Shown here: positions 1 through 11,960 of the stretch, one piece after another | Position numbering within the stretch: the stretch's first letter is position 1 | Layout of the letters: each line of letters opens with the position of its first letter | Assembly: GCF_963678635.1 (NCBI RefSeq) | Contig: NC_087064.1 | Coordinates: forward strand, 56,368,338 to 56,432,337 | Direction: 5' to 3' | DNA from: Symsagittifera roscoffensis | Lineage: Eukaryota; Xenacoelomorpha; Acoela; Convolutidae | DNA length: 64,000 nucleotides | Made by a program: the position numbers and the translations under genes | Notes under the pieces: generated by a model | Databases searched by the model: none | What the model was told of the DNA's origin: nothing | The model's input: the letters and a program-made list of their open reading frames with translations, nothing else

Positions 1-707
1 CAAATTTGGCCTCCATTTAAGAATGCCCAAATCATTTTTGTTTAAGATACAACGATTTTTGTGATTTTTTTTGGAATTTTTCAGAAAACTCAAATTACAA
101 AATAATTCGTTAAAGTGAAAATCCCAACCCTGTAGTTAGGTACTTTTAAAGATTGCGAATATTGCCATCAAAAAAGACTGCTCAAATTTTGGTAGTTTTC
201 GAGATGTGAATATCTTTTTTGTAGAAAACTTAAGGTGAAGTTTCTACAACGCTGGGTACTGTAAGAGTACTCTCAGGAGTTGCAAATGTTGCGTCCAAAT
301 GCGACTGCTCAATTGCTTTCGGTTTACCAGATGTGACGTTTCTTAGTTCATTTTAAATTTTTCGAAGAACTTATAGAAAACTTCACAAAATTTTTTGGTT
401 CTTCAAAATTTGTATAAAAAACTCTAATAATAAACTTTGCAAAATTTGTAATTACGAACCCTGTAATTGGGTGCTGTCAGAGTACACTCAAAGAATAGTT
501 TTTTGAGTTGTTGAAAATTCGAAGCACCGGAGGTGCGTTACAGGCTAGTTATATATTATCTCAGGGTTTTTTTTACCAAAAGCATCTGAGATAAAAATTA
601 AAAAGGTTTCAGTGCTTGGCTCGATATGAGCACTATTATTCTCAATAAGCGTTTTTTTCAGCCTCACCTCTACAGATTATGGAAAAAAACATGTTTCCTT
701 TTTGCAG
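1..707 (+). other. Intron of the PP2C gene (3' part)
   Basis: AT-rich non-coding sequence ending in a clean acceptor (pyrimidine tract then TTTTTGCAG at 699-707) before the PP2C exon. It contains loosely repeated blocks built on an AACCCTGTA(A/G)TT(A/G)GGT(G/A)CT motif near 125 and 465, with a weaker version near 250, each followed by a GACTGCTCAA or TACACTCAAAG type segment. No other gene is visible here. Confidence 0.55.
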
Positions 708-887
708 ATATGCGAAGAGTTAATGGACCAGTGTCTTGCCCCAGACCGGTTCATGGGCGGCCTCGGCTGTGACAACATGACAGTGCAACTGGTGTGCTTC
801 CTAAATGATGAACCATACACCACTCTTGCCTCCCGCTGCGCCGCCCTGCCCTCCAAAACGACGCCCCTGACCCCTACATTCTTCTAA
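708..887 (+). CDS. PP2C-family protein Ser/Thr phosphatase, last exon (C-terminal 59 residues)
   Basis: This is the 3'-terminal coding exon of a metal-dependent (PPM/PP2C) protein serine/threonine phosphatase. After the acceptor at 705-707 it reads [15 protein letters not shown], then [16 protein letters not shown], then a 24-residue tail and a TAA stop at 885-887. The CDNMTV segment is the conserved PP2C block that supplies one of the metal-binding aspartates, and CLAPD followed by G-CDNMT is characteristic of the PPM1G-like and invertebrate PPM branch rather than PPM1A. The upstream catalytic exons lie left of the window, so the exact subfamily cannot be assigned. An AATAAA polyadenylation signal at 1049-1054 lies about 160 bp after the stop, consistent with a short 3' UTR. 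Confidence 0.85.
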   Translation: MCEELMDQCLAPDRFMGGLGCDNMTVQLVCFLNDEPYTTLASRCAALPSKTTPLTPTFF

Positions 888-1100
888 TTGGACCATTCGT
901 ATAAATGAACCATTTGTCTAATTGAAAGAATTCACAACACTGTCTAGTAGATAGTTGAGTCGAATGAACTGCCTCCTGATTTGCTACTTGGGCTCTTCAG
1001 TAGTGTCCCCTCTCATCAAAAAAAAATCAGACGCAAAATTAGATTTAAAATAAAATCAGAGATGCTCTAAAAGAATTAAAATAGAAAGATAGAAATAAAA
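888..1100 (+). other. Probable 3' UTR of the PP2C gene with AATAAA signals
   Basis: Follows the PP2C stop codon. AATAAA occurs at 1049-1054 and again in GAAATAAAAAG near 1093. No coding potential is seen. Confidence 0.5.
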
Positions 1101-1859
1101 AGATCAATGTGGCAATTTGCGAAATTTACTTACTTTTCAGTAAAGTTTTATGACAGTATTTTGTCGGCATGGAAAGGGAAACTTGAAAAGCTGCCATTTG
1201 TTATACTATTCAGTTATCATTGTATAATTTTGCAAATTGAAGAACATGCATTACTCATCTCGAATCTGTTTTATAGATGCTTTGATAGATCCTACTCGTT
1301 GCCGTACGAAGCTTTGGAGATATTTTTGAAGTGAGTTTTGGCGTCTTTGAGTTGTGCTATTTGATTTGGGAGGTTCAGATTTTAGATATATTTATTCTCA
1401 TCGTTCAAAATCATTCCATGATAGATTTAGATATCTTTTGATGCTTTTTTGAAACCATGACAATCGTGCCGAACATCAACATAACGAAAATTCTTGAATT
1501 TAGCTGAAAATGTAAAAATCGATTATTCATGGTTCAAAGAATATTGCATCTTCAACTCTTGTTTATCCTGAGCTCTTGTTCTTTTTCTGAGGGGCGTCAT
1601 CAAGTAAATAGCAATGTTAGCTGAAACCTAGGTAACAACGAGCGATTATTTACGCTAGCTGATCATATCTAGGATTTGGATTACAAAAGGTTAATTTTAC
1701 TCTTTAAAAAGTTTTAAGTCCCACAGTTTCTCTGAAATACTGTATCTCTGTGCCTCTATAATCTTCTTATCTCTTTTTACGTCACCATACTCTCTTGAGG
1801 CTTCGAAAAAAGTCTTTGGGGGGAATATTTGACCCAAATTTTTGAATGTTTTCTCTTTT

Positions 1860-2470
1860 ACTCCAAAACTACTCTACCAAGTATGAGAATTTGGGTTCTA
1901 TGTTTAGAACTGTTTGTGAAAATTTTCTGAAAGCTGCCCTCTGATTAATCGAGCTTGCCCAAAATTTTCTCAACAAAAAAGTTATGGACATCGAAAAAGT
2001 TAAAATTTGGTTTTTGTACTCTTTTTTTTAACCTATATGACTTCTCGAAAACTACTCTCCCATATCTTGAGTTCTTGCTTTTAATTGAAACAACAAGTTG
2101 TGCGAATTTCTTCTGTGTAAGTAATTTTTCCTATTAATTTTTCATACCGAAAAATTTGGCCTTCGAAAAACTTAATACTTTTTTGTATCGTTTTTTGAAA
2201 CTTTTCGATTTTCTTGAAAACTTCCACCGTGTTCATTCGAGAAAACCGTTTTTAGATTTATTAGCTGCTTGAGCGGCCAAGTCTTTTTTGCACAAAATTG
2301 TTATGAATTTCGAAAAGTCAACTTTTTGAATGTTTGACCGTTATTTGGATGCTTTTTGACTTTTTTTAGAAACTTATCCATGAAATCCGGGATGAAGGGT
2401 TCAATCGAAAGGACATCGAGTCTTCTATTTGTTGTATGATATCTCAGGGAAGGTTCCTTTTTCTCGAACA
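1860..2470. repeat. Degenerate ~160-180-bp periodic repeat, left-hand block
   Basis: The phrase AAAGTTATGGACATCGAAAAAG near 1978 recurs in diverged form near 2150 (AAATTTGGCCTTCGAAAAAC) and 2298 (TGTTATGAATTTCGAAAAGTC), with CTCGAAAACTAC-type segments between. This is the same family as the block at 58.7-61.9 kb. Spacing is about 145-180 bp. Confidence 0.5.
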
Positions 2471-3556
2471 TCTCGATTCAGTCTTCTCAATTGATTTTAG
2501 TAAAGAAACAACTACGGTTTTGGGCGAAGTCTAATTTTTGAAATTACCCATTTTGCTTCGCATCAGTATAACAAATTCTAAAAATATAAAACAGTCTAGC
2601 ATTAGCTTCACCTAGTTTTTTTTTTAATATTTATCGTTTTTTCGACCTATGCTGTTTATGATCGTGTTGCATCGCAAAGGGTGCGAAGCTCTGCTTTGCC
2701 TGTGTTTTTGAGATTGTTCGTGCTCAAATTTGATTTTTCGCTGGTTTGACTTGCACTTGTTTTCAAGAGATGAGCATATGGGTGGTGCTGAAGCCGTAAG
2801 TTACTCCAAAAGTATTTTTCCTATTGTGTAAGTAATTTTTCCTATTAATTTTTCATACCGAAAAATTTGGCCTTCGAAAAACTTAATACTTTTTTGTATC
2901 GTTTTTTGAAACTTTTCGATTTTCTTGAAAACTTCCACCGTGTTAATTCGAGAAAACCGTTTTTGGATTTATTAGCTGCTTGAGCGGCCAAGTCTTTTTT
3001 GCACAAAATTGTTATGAATTTCGAAAAGTCAACTTTTTGAATGTTTGACCGTTATTTGGATGCTTTTTGACTTTTTTTAGAAACTTATCCATGAAATCCG
3101 GGATGAAGGGTTCAATCGAAAGGACATCGAGTCTTCTATTTGTTGTATGATATCTCAGGGAAGGTTCCTTTTTCTCGAACATCTCGATTCAGTCTTCTCA
3201 ATTGATTTTAGTAAAGAAACAACTACGGTTTTGGGCGAAGTCTAATTTTTGAAATTACCCATTTTGCTTCGCATCAGTATAACAAATTCTAAAAATATAA
3301 AACAGTCTAGCATTAGCTTGGCCCTACGTGTGCTTCATCAAGACATAGTTGATGTTCACCTAGTTTTTTTTTAAACATTTATCGTTTTTTCGACCTATGC
3401 TGTTTATGATCGTGTTGCATCGCAAAGGGTGCGAAGCTCTGCTTTGACTGTGTTTTTGAGATTGTTCGTGCTCAAATTTGATTTTTCGCTGGTTTGACTT
3501 GCACTTGTTTTCAAGAGATGAGCATATGGGTGGTGCTGAAGCCGTAAGTTACTCGA
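2115..3556. repeat. 711-bp tandem duplication
   Basis: Two head-to-tail copies, 2115-2825 and 2826-3556. Matching landmarks (GTAAGTAATTTTTCC at 2117 and 2828) are 711 bp apart. The copies differ by a few substitutions and by about 36 bp (GGCCCTACGTGTGCTTCATC and following, near 3320) present only in the second. A diverged relative near 59,690-59,990 also has the extra segment, so the first copy probably lost it. Confidence 0.85.
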
Positions 3557-3930
3557 AAAAAGTTCATTACAACTTGAATAGAGGCAAACTAATATATCAA
3601 ATATTGCGTTATTAAATACATTTTATTACATCAGGGATATTGTTATATTGATTTATGAACTGATAATATAATACAAAAAATACAAACACAATACAATACA
3701 AAAAAACTGATTTTTTCACGATTTGGAAAACAAATCAATCAGATAAAAAAGATTGTAACACACTCCCCGATATAACATATAAAATGAGGAAATTCCAGAC
3801 AAAATTGCCGCATGGACAAAATTGACGAAATAACGACAACTAGATTAAAATTGCCTTGTCGCATATGATGTGACAAAATTAACCAGCGAATTACTGCAAG
3901 AATTGGCTCCTAGTCAAAAGCGGCCATCAT
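3557..3930. repeat. Dispersed repeat, copy 1 (related to 5280-5790)
   Basis: Shares ordered similarity with 5280-5790: AGAGATGAGCATAT, GGTGCTGAAGC, ATCAGGGATATTGTTATATTG, ACAAATCAATCAGA and CTCCCCGAT. The two copies are strongly diverged and neither holds a credible gene. Confidence 0.55.
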
Positions 3931-4084
3931 AAAGTGAATAATTTCAGTTTTTTCCCCTTCTCACAAAATATCTTCAGCTCAATTCTAAACTCACTTCAAC
4001 CTCCAATTTCCCTTCGCTGTCTTGCACAAATGGCGTCTCAAAAATTTTTTCAACTGAGCCAAATAAGGTTAATTTCCTTTAACT

Positions 4085-4656
4085 GCTATTCAGCCATCGA
4101 TCTATCCAGGCATTGATGCTTCCATACCTTCATGTATCAAGCCATCATTCTGTCTAGCCATCCATCCAACCATGTAGCTGGTCATCCATTAACCAATAAA
4201 CCATTGAGCCACCCATCCATCCGTCATGTCATCCTTGTAATAATTTATCCAACCGACCGTTTAAACATCCATTCAACGAACCAGCGATCCATCTATCCTG
4301 CCATCCGGCAATCTTTTCTTCCAATCAGCTCTCCATGCCGTGTTACAACCAGCTATCCATGCATCAAGCAATTCATCCACTCAGATAACGAACCAGTCGT
4401 CCATCCATCTAGCTATCAATCAATTCAGCCTTGCACTCATCCAGCCATTCATACATCCTTCCACTTTTTATACAATCAACCATCCATCCCTCCAAAGATG
4501 AAGCCATCCATCTTTTCATCTACCCAGCTAACCGTCTAAATATCCAGCCATCCAAACAACTTCCATTACTCGAACCAGCCATCCATCCAACCAGTCATCT
4601 AGCCATTCATTTGTTCACTTATCCCGCCTTCCATTTATCTATCGATCCTTCCAGCG
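4085..4656. repeat. CCAT/CATC-type minisatellite
   Basis: About 570 bp of degenerate (A/C)TCCATCCA, CAGCCATC and CAACCATC units. Translated, it gives long open frames of H, P, S and I (for example 4132-4539), which are low-complexity artefacts of the repeat rather than proteins. Confidence 0.8.
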
Positions 4657-4700
4657 GTCCACCCCATATCCATGCTCCGAGGCATGGATATGGGGTGGAC
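4657..4700. repeat. Perfect 19-bp inverted repeat with 6-nt loop
   Basis: 4657-4675 (GTCCACCCCATATCCATGC) is the exact reverse complement of 4682-4700, with loop TCCGAG at 4676-4681. It sits exactly at the right edge of the minisatellite. Confidence 0.9.
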
Positions 4701-4995
4701 GGAAAATATTACGAAAAAGTTTGTTTGTTTCAAACAACAATAATCAAAATTCGATTTCAGATGTTTTCTAACTCAACATATCTCACAATTTTTTTAATTC
4801 ATAATTTATACAATGTGACTTTAGGCGTTCCTAATTGTTACATGCAAAATTAGTGTGGATGCCTTGTCAGTTTATTTTCCAAATTTTTACTTGCAAATTT
4901 GTGTCTATTTTCATTTGGTGCCAGTTTGGTGCATAGCATTGGCAGTTTATTAGCATATGTAGCTGCTTTATTTGTGACTAGTGTTTGCCCGTTGT

Positions 4996-5075
4996 TAAGC
5001 GTTCATGGCCGAAAGGGCAGGGTGTCAGACTCAATTCTCGAGGCCGTAGGTTCGAAGCCCATACGTAGCAAATTG
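4996..5075 (+). repeat. tRNA-derived SINE-like head (Leu-like)
   Basis: An A-box-like TGGCCGAAAGGG at 5006-5017 and a B-box GGTTCGAAGCC at 5049-5059 have tRNA-like spacing. The middle reads GTCAGACTCAATTCTC, resembling tRNA-Leu(CAA) without its long variable arm. The arms do not pair well enough for a functional tRNA. Confidence 0.4.
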
Positions 5076-5279
5076 TGTGGGGAAAAAGCGTGATTGTCTT
5101 ACTGTTCTTGTTCGCAGGTCTTATTTTTATAGAATTTTCAGCGGAATAAATACATACTAGTGATTCAAGCTATTAAATTGGGTTAGTTTTTGTGCCAAAA
5201 AGACGATAGTGAATATTGATCAAATCAATCAAAAAAATATGTCTTTTTTTAAAATGCCGTTTGGTCCAATTATTCACGC

Positions 5280-5790
5280 TTGTTTTCAAGAGATGAGCAT
5301 ATTCGTGGTGCTAAAGCAGTGAGTTACTCGCAAAAAACTCATTCAAACCTGAATAGGGGCAAACAAATTTTTCAAATATTGCGTTTTTAAATACAATTTA
5401 TATATTATATCAGGGATATTGTTATATTGATTTATGAAATGATAAATTATTGTACTACACAAAGATGAGAAACCGATCAATCATAATGGTTGCTGCCGGG
5501 TAATAGCTCAATTGCAAGGTCGGAAAAAGAAATTGATAAACATTTAGTGTTAAAGGTGATTTCAGTGTAGAAGATGCTCCAGTTTTTTTGCACAATAAAA
5601 AAAAACGATTTCTTCAGATTTGGAAGACAAATCAATCAGAAGAAAAGGTTTCTACTCCCCGATTTTATGTCACATCAGTGGAAGCTCGGCTACATGAGTG
5701 TGCGCCGCTATTTGAATCAGCTTTATCGCCGAAATATGTACTAAAATTGTTAGCGATAGGTACTGTTTTCTAGTCAGTTTTGCCCGTCCC
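5280..5790. repeat. Dispersed repeat, copy 2 (related to 3500-3930)
   Basis: Begins TTTTCAAGAGATGAGCATAT and runs in parallel with the first copy through ATCAGGGATATTG and CTCCCCGATT. A 61-codon frame at 5588-5773 lies inside the repeat and is not supported as a gene. Confidence 0.5.
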
Positions 5791-6932
5791 TCCTTCGGTT
5801 TATTAATCACTCTTCATTTTTTTGAGATTTTTCTCTTATTGAGGTTGATTTTCCTATTTTTCAATTACATTGAGCTCGTCGGAAGCCCCCCAAAAATTGG
5901 AAAGATCTACGAGCTTTGCTGGTACTTCGGATGTACTTTTTCCTAAAATCTAGAATATTCTAAGCAGAAGCTGCTGCAACAACTGAAATGGGGACGCAAT
6001 GACAGGAAATGAACGGAAGAGAAAATATGCGGTGGCGCTTATATTTGTTCAAATAGCTATCTTACTGTCGATCTTTTTCTTCAACAAAATAAAAAGAATT
6101 ATTTTTTATTTAAGTTTTTAGTTCAATTTTTAACATAGAACATCCAGGAATAAAAAAGTTTTCAAATCTAAAAGAGGCTACCAAAACCAATATACTTCTT
6201 CAAAAAATTCCTCGTGAAGAGATCACCAATCATTTTTGGTGCATGCGAAGTAGAGACAGGGGTTGAAATTTATTGTTTTTCCTTCAGCTTGTTTATGCAA
6301 TAGAATTTGGAGCTCGTCGTTCTTCAACATTTTTAATTATTTTTTTTTGTAAATCATGAAATCTATGATTATCGTTAATGTGAGATCTCTAGACAACCTC
6401 ATTAATAGTCATCTAATGAAGTGTTCGTAGCTGAGATTAACGTTCTTGATTTACGTCTTTACCTAGAGTAATTCTCACTATGCTTTTGAATACTTGAAAA
6501 AAGAATCGGTTTTGATTTTAATAAATAATTGCGATGTAGCTTATTTAAGGTCCTTATCGAACGTTGGATCTTTGTCATGAGAAATTTTTTCTTTTTTGAT
6601 TTTAAATTTGCAACTTTCTATTTAACTGATTAGGGTAAAGCGACTGTTTTGGCTTTTTTGAATATGTAACTTATCAGTAGAAATAATAATGAAAGAAACT
6701 AATGGAATAACCCTAAATGGTTTGACGACTTGCAACTTTTTCTCAGTCCGAGATTTTTTGGTATACTACTGATTTTCAGAGTTTTTAGACGGGTACAGCT
6801 GGATTATTTTTATGATTGTATAATTTACGATCAAATTTAGTTAGCTGAATGCTAGTATACAATTTATTTTGGTCTAGACTCGAGCTTGAAAATAGTGTTC
6901 AGACTTCGATTTGATTGATTTCATCATTTTGA
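5791..6932. other. No recognisable gene
   Basis: AT-rich sequence. I see no coding exon, tRNA or clear repeat in it. Confidence 0.4.
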
Positions 6933-7235
6933 GTGAAATACGTAGTTACTATTGAAGTAAACAATATATTGTATGAAGCGGCTAGCATTACTTTCCAGAA
7001 ATGCATTGAGCGGCCGATGATTTGTTTTTTTTATGGAGTGCCTTTACTAAAAAGACAAGAGTATCAAGAATTAGTTTCACAAACAGAAACGATGCAAATA
7101 CTATCCGGTACCTTCCTAGATAAAACTGATTTTTGCCGAAAATGCGCGAGTAATCATGTCTCCATGATTTTGATTAGAGCCAAAAGACTTTTTGAGTCCA
7201 GAAAGAATTGCTTTTTGCAAGAAGGAAAGGTTTAG
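6933..7235 (+). other. Uncharacterised 100-codon open frame, possible exon
   Basis: An open frame of 100 codons with fairly protein-like composition (for example FYGVPLLKRQEYQELV and FCRKCASNHVSM). It starts at GTG, so a real start would have to be an upstream splice acceptor such as the AG near 6930. I do not recognise a family, and nothing around it indicates a gene. A chance open frame in a unique stretch is equally possible. Confidence 0.2.
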
Positions 7236-7724
7236 ATTTTTTTTTGAAATCTACGTCTCATTTCGGTTTTTTCAGTAATCATAGTCCAGAGTTGTTGCAT
7301 ATGTGCAGATGTATATAATGAGGCAACTCGGCTTTATTCTTATAAGTGCTTTATTTGTTGCGCGATTTTTTTTAGGTAAAGGCGATTATGAATTTTCACT
7401 AGTGTGACTTGCCTTGCCAATTCTACCAAACAATGATCGTCATCAACATCAAGCTGGACGAGATTTAAATGCTTATCGGATTAATCCTGTCGATCAGTGG
7501 ATTTATTAGTTTGTCGAGTAAATTGGTCGACAAAATGAATACGGCCCTTGTAGATAATTAGTATCAGAACATAGCTATCAGCTATTTTTGAAAGGAGAAA
7601 ACTTTCGGACAAGGAAAAAGCCAGGCGACATTGGCAGCGGTCTCAAGAAACTTAGACCTCAAGAAACTTAGAATTTTATGTGCCAAAATTGGCTGCTCGT
7701 AGCATATAGAAGCTTTTAAATAGA

Positions 7725-8829
7725 ATATAATCTAGTTTCTAACACCAATTTATTACTTAAATTTAAATTAAGAAGCACTCAATTGCCCTTCTTATGGGCA
7801 TATCGGACAACAAAATTGATGCATCCTTATTCAATTAAAAAATCTCATCAATTTCCTGTTAGTTGTTTTTAAACTTAACCGCCAAAAAACTATTTATGTC
7901 GAGCATTTTGAATGTTTGCATACACATTTTACATTTCTATATAACAAGCAATTTGAAGTTTGAATACACATTTTACAACAATAAACATACACGGCGAAAT
8001 GTTTTTTTTTTGTCAAAATAGGGTATTTATAGTGTTTTTTGAGCGCTCGAAAATCATTTTGGTCGACCTAAACAAAAAGATTGACAAAAAATGTACGAAA
8101 ATATTTTAACATCCAGCTCTAGCACTCGAGAAAATTCTAGATCCGTCACTGACTGACTCCAATTTTCAGTTCATAAACACATCAAAAAGTAGCCAAGTGG
8201 GAATGCGTCTGATTCTGAGTAGTATTAAAAGCCTTAAAACCAAATAACTGAAATGTGGCTGTGCGCAGATAATGATGAGCTGATCAGCTCATCATTATCT
8301 GCGCACAGCCACATTTCAGTTATTTGGTTTTCAAGCTTTAAATACTACTCAGAATCAGACGCATTCCCACTTGGCTAATTTTTGATGTGTTTCTGAACTG
8401 AAAATTGGAGTCAGTCAGTGACGGATCTAGAATTTCCTCGATGGCTAGGGGTGGATGTTAAAATATTTTCGTACATTTTTTGTCAATCTTTTTGTTTAGG
8501 TCGACCAAAATGATTTTCGAGGCTCAAAGAACACTATAAATACCCTATTTTGACAAAAAAAAAACATTTCGCCGTGTATGTTTATTGGTGTAAAATGTGT
8601 ATTCAAACTTCAAATTGCTTGTTATATAGACATATAAAATGTGTATGCAAACATTCAAATTGCTTGACCTAAACTGTTTTTTTTGGCGGTTAAGTTTGAA
8701 AACAACTAACAGGAAATTGGTGTTTTTTTATTGAATAAGGATGCATCAGTTTTGTCGTCCGATATGCCCTTAAAAAGCGCAATTGAGTGCTGCTTAATAT
8801 AAGTAATAAATTTGGTGTTAGATTATACA
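7725..8829. repeat. Large near-perfect palindrome (~550-bp arms, no spacer)
   Basis: Two inverted arms meet with no loop between 8283 and 8284. The central 48 bp of each arm (8236-8283 and 8284-8331) pair perfectly, and pairing continues outwards with scattered mismatches and small indels to about 7725 and 8829 (for example TCTAACACCAATTTATTACT on the left and its complement on the right). The arms include CTAGATCCGTCACTG-type segments resembling the ends of dispersed repeats at 19853 and 62499, which suggests a fold-back transposon. Confidence 0.85.
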
Positions 8830-10660
8830 AAAAGCTAACTGGTCACGGATTGAAATCGCCGTGACTTTGAGTTAAATGACTTGGCAAGGAGTTAAATTGT
8901 AGAACACATTTTCAGATAGCTTGGCGAATTTGTTTCAAATTGTTGTTTTTTTTTCAAGTTGAACAGCATAAACTAATACTGTTATGAAGCATAAACTAAT
9001 ACTGTGATTACGAAGTTATCAGAAAGCGGAATGCGACCTTTTGTGTAATTAATTGGGAACAATAATTATTGAAATGAAGTTTATTTGTTCCGAAAATTAT
9101 TGAGATGCGCATTAGTAAGCAAAAGGTCTGAAGTTTTTCATTTCCTTTTTCAACGAAAAATCCTAAAACTAAAATCCTAAAGCCACTAGTGAGAAAAGCG
9201 AAATGTTGTTAACAAAGCCGTAGAAAGCTGGGTTTCTCTTAGCGCTTCTCCAACAGCTAAAAATAAAAAAATATATAAGAAAACAACTCGGAAAAATCAA
9301 TAAATATCGAAGACCCATAACAATTTTCTTTTCTGACTGAATGAGTATAGGAGTTGCTCAGAACGAGTAGGGGGAGCAATCTTTGGATTATCTTTTTCTC
9401 CGTATTGTGTTTTTCCAGGTAGTATGATGAGCTCGTGTTGTCATACAGTATATGCACTTCTTTTCGTTACATTTCAGGTTCTAGATAGCACCTAAAACCG
9501 TTTCGAGTCGCTAATGTGTACGGGCAATTTTTATAAACAACGTCATTTTTTTAAAAAGCCATCTGCTGTGAAATTGATCAACTTATTACATCTTTTGATA
9601 GGTGGCTGACTTTCTGTGGACTATTTTTGATGATGGGTTTCTGTTGGCGAATCGAATTTTCTTTCTCTTTTTGCGGTAATTGGACGTTTTCATTACTGAT
9701 GAGCAAATGTTTGGCCTTGGCTAAAGACATAGTTTAAGATGCCCCTCAGCAGTTCTAGTAGACTGCCCTGTTCTGTATATTTCAGCTCTTAGTAGTTTTT
9801 ACACTTTGAAGTCGAAACATATCATGCCATCTAACGTTGAAGACTTATTAGGTGATTGATCTAACTTTTTGCTGAGCTGGTCTAAAAAGCGCATGACTGT
9901 TGCTCACTGCCCTTTTCAAGTCGAATTCCAGCAAAATTTTCACCCGAAGTGCAGTGTTATCTACAAATGAATTCCCATTTTTATTTTCACATCATCTTTT
10001 AGACTGAAAAGAAAATTCACTTATATTTTTGATTATTATAGTTTAAAACTTATAACTGTCTTGAAATAAGTTATTTATTTAATATTTGAATCGTTAATTA
10101 ATTAAAAGTTGATAATGAGTTATTCTTGTACAGGCTGTTAAGTGAATACGCGAGTTGATCAGGTTAACAATGGAAATAAGTATCAACCTAAAAGAATTGC
10201 CTAGTCGCTGTGAGCATTTATTTCTCAACGGTTAGAAGAAATGTAGCCGTAAAATTAGTCAATCATTTTTCGGTCACGCAGGAGATGGGATGCTGCACAA
10301 CTTGATTTCATCAAATCGATATCCGAAAACATTTGAAGAACTTGGATAGCTTCTGAATACTCGTTATATGCCAAAGAATGGGTGACTGTCAAAATAACTA
10401 AAATATGCATTTCTGTTTCGTTTTTTTTTTAAGTAATTGCGAGGTAAATTCGAGCGAATTATACGAGCGAGCAGGCTTACAGTAGCCTTTTTTTTGCCCA
10501 ATTTGCTCAATGAAAAGCTATTTTTACTCAAATAGGTTGTTTTTGGAGTCTTTTAGCGTCATTTGGAAATTAAAAACCTCAAAAATTTATGCCAACTTTT
10601 TTTGATGTTTATCATATGTTTTCAGTCAGTTTTCTAACATTTTTGCTTATTTTACTATGG
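8830..10660. other. No recognisable gene
   Basis: AT-rich sequence without supportable exons. A short direct repeat (GCATAAACTAATACTGT, twice near 8965-9005) is the only local structure noticed. Confidence 0.4.
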
Positions 10661-10810
10661 CTCTCGATTATACCTAAGTTCCAGTTTTTGTTCAGGTCCT
10701 TTTATCTGACCGCGCAGACACTAATTTGAAAAATATATATAATTTAGACTATTGTCGGAATATTCATTGTGCTACTAGCACAGTAACCGGCTATCCTTGT
10801 TTCATTTGCG
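10660..10810. repeat. Dispersed fragment related to the 1.17-kb satellite
   Basis: GACACTAATTTGAAAAATAT, a GTCGGAATATTC-type segment and CAGTAACCGGCTATCCTTGT match 38,470-38,640, and parallel the satellite segment GGAACATTCTGTGCTATTTA followed by GCAACCGGCTATCC. Confidence 0.5.
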
Positions 10811-10889
10811 GCTAGGAGGTTTTTTCATGCAAATAACTGAGCGGGGAGGAGGATTTTCAAAAAAACTTTGACCTTTTCTTAGGTCGATT

Positions 10890-11195
10890 AAATAGACTTT
10901 CCGAGCACTCCCAGAACAGTGTAAAGACCCTGCTTACCAAAATTTTGGCGCCGCTGGCTGAAAAAGAAATCAAAAAGCCGTTTTTGGGCCAATTTTTGAA
11001 AAATTGCGTTTTGTGGGCTTGGCTTGCGTTCCCTCTCGAAATTAGTATATATTGGAGCCAAAGGCGCCTGTAGAAAAATTTTAGGGTTGGTCGGCCTAAA
11101 ATGGATGTAATAGAATAATACCAAAGGGAGACCCTTTGGCTGGAGAGAGGGTGAAATCACTGAAAGGCGGAGGCTTCCGCCCCACTACCACCCCT
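10890..11195 (-). repeat. GGCGGA...GCGCC dispersed repeat, inverted copy (duplicated at 14618-14923)
   Basis: Reads, inverted, like the family at 13013-13260 and 18690-18910: GGCGGAGG near the end, a GGGTCTCCC block, AAAATGGATG, GGTCGGCC, AAAATTTT and AAAGGCGCC. Together with 13013-13260 it forms an inverted pair inside each 3.7-kb unit. Confidence 0.55.
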
Positions 11196-11744
11196 GTAAG
11201 CTATACCTTTTTCAACATTCCTAATGGTGTTTTCCAGAAAATTTAATTTCAACAAATTTACTTCCTCACTTTTATTTCATGAATGCTTGCGTGGTTTTCC
11301 AAGCAAAGCACTTCATTTTCAATAAACTCTACGAATTCAAAGCAATGATAGTATCCAAAGAAAATTGATTGCAATAGCTCCTAGAACGAGAACGAGATAT
11401 CTTCGAATATAACCCAGCGAGTGTTTTTTGATGTAGGTTGAATGATTGTATGATGTATGATTCTTGCATTTTGTATGACTCTTGATGCATTGATTGTGAT
11501 TTCGTTTTTAGTTTGGATTTTAATTTCAAATGCAGCTGTTGAAATTATACACGAGGAAATTCTATAGAAAATGACAGAGAAGTACGTTTTGAAATTAAAA
11601 TTCAGGACAGATACTTGATATTAAAATTCAGTTTGTGTGCTCTTGCGAGAGAAAATGACTTCTAATCGGGAACATAACTTTTCCCCCGTAAATAACCTAT
11701 CTTACAGATCTGTAAAAAAATTCAGACTGGTTTTTATAAAGAGT

Positions 11745-11960
11745 GGGATTTGGCCTAGAGGTTGCTTAGGTTTTATATAAAAACAAGTGGTAAAGCGCGA
11801 GGTTTCGGATTCTAAGGTCCGTAGTTCGAACCTGTTTCTGGGAAAATTTGAGCTTGCAGACATTGGTTTTTCTGCTGATGTTTTGTCGGCTTAATTCCAC
11901 TCATCTAATTTTTTTTCTGATTTCGCAATTTTTTCTGCAAAAGAAAATCGTTCTGTAATT
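11745..11960 (+). repeat. tRNA-derived SINE-like element (duplicated at about 15472-15687)
   Basis: Contains TTGGCCTAGAGGTTG (A-box-like) and a B-box-like AGTTCGAACCT, followed downstream by TTTTGTCGGCTTAATTCC. The GTCGGCTTA body motif recurs after other tRNA-like heads at 12,980 and 60,670, marking a common SINE family. The tRNA portion is not a functional tRNA. Confidence 0.45.

Noticed and set aside
4132-4853. Open frames rich in His, Pro, Ser and Ile
   Set aside because: They are translations of the CATC/CCAT minisatellite and continue in more than one frame; no protein signature.
10888-11160. 90-codon minus-strand frame duplicated at 14616-14888 as a gene
   Set aside because: It lies over the GGCGGA-type dispersed repeat, and its two copies are a product of the 3.7-kb duplication.
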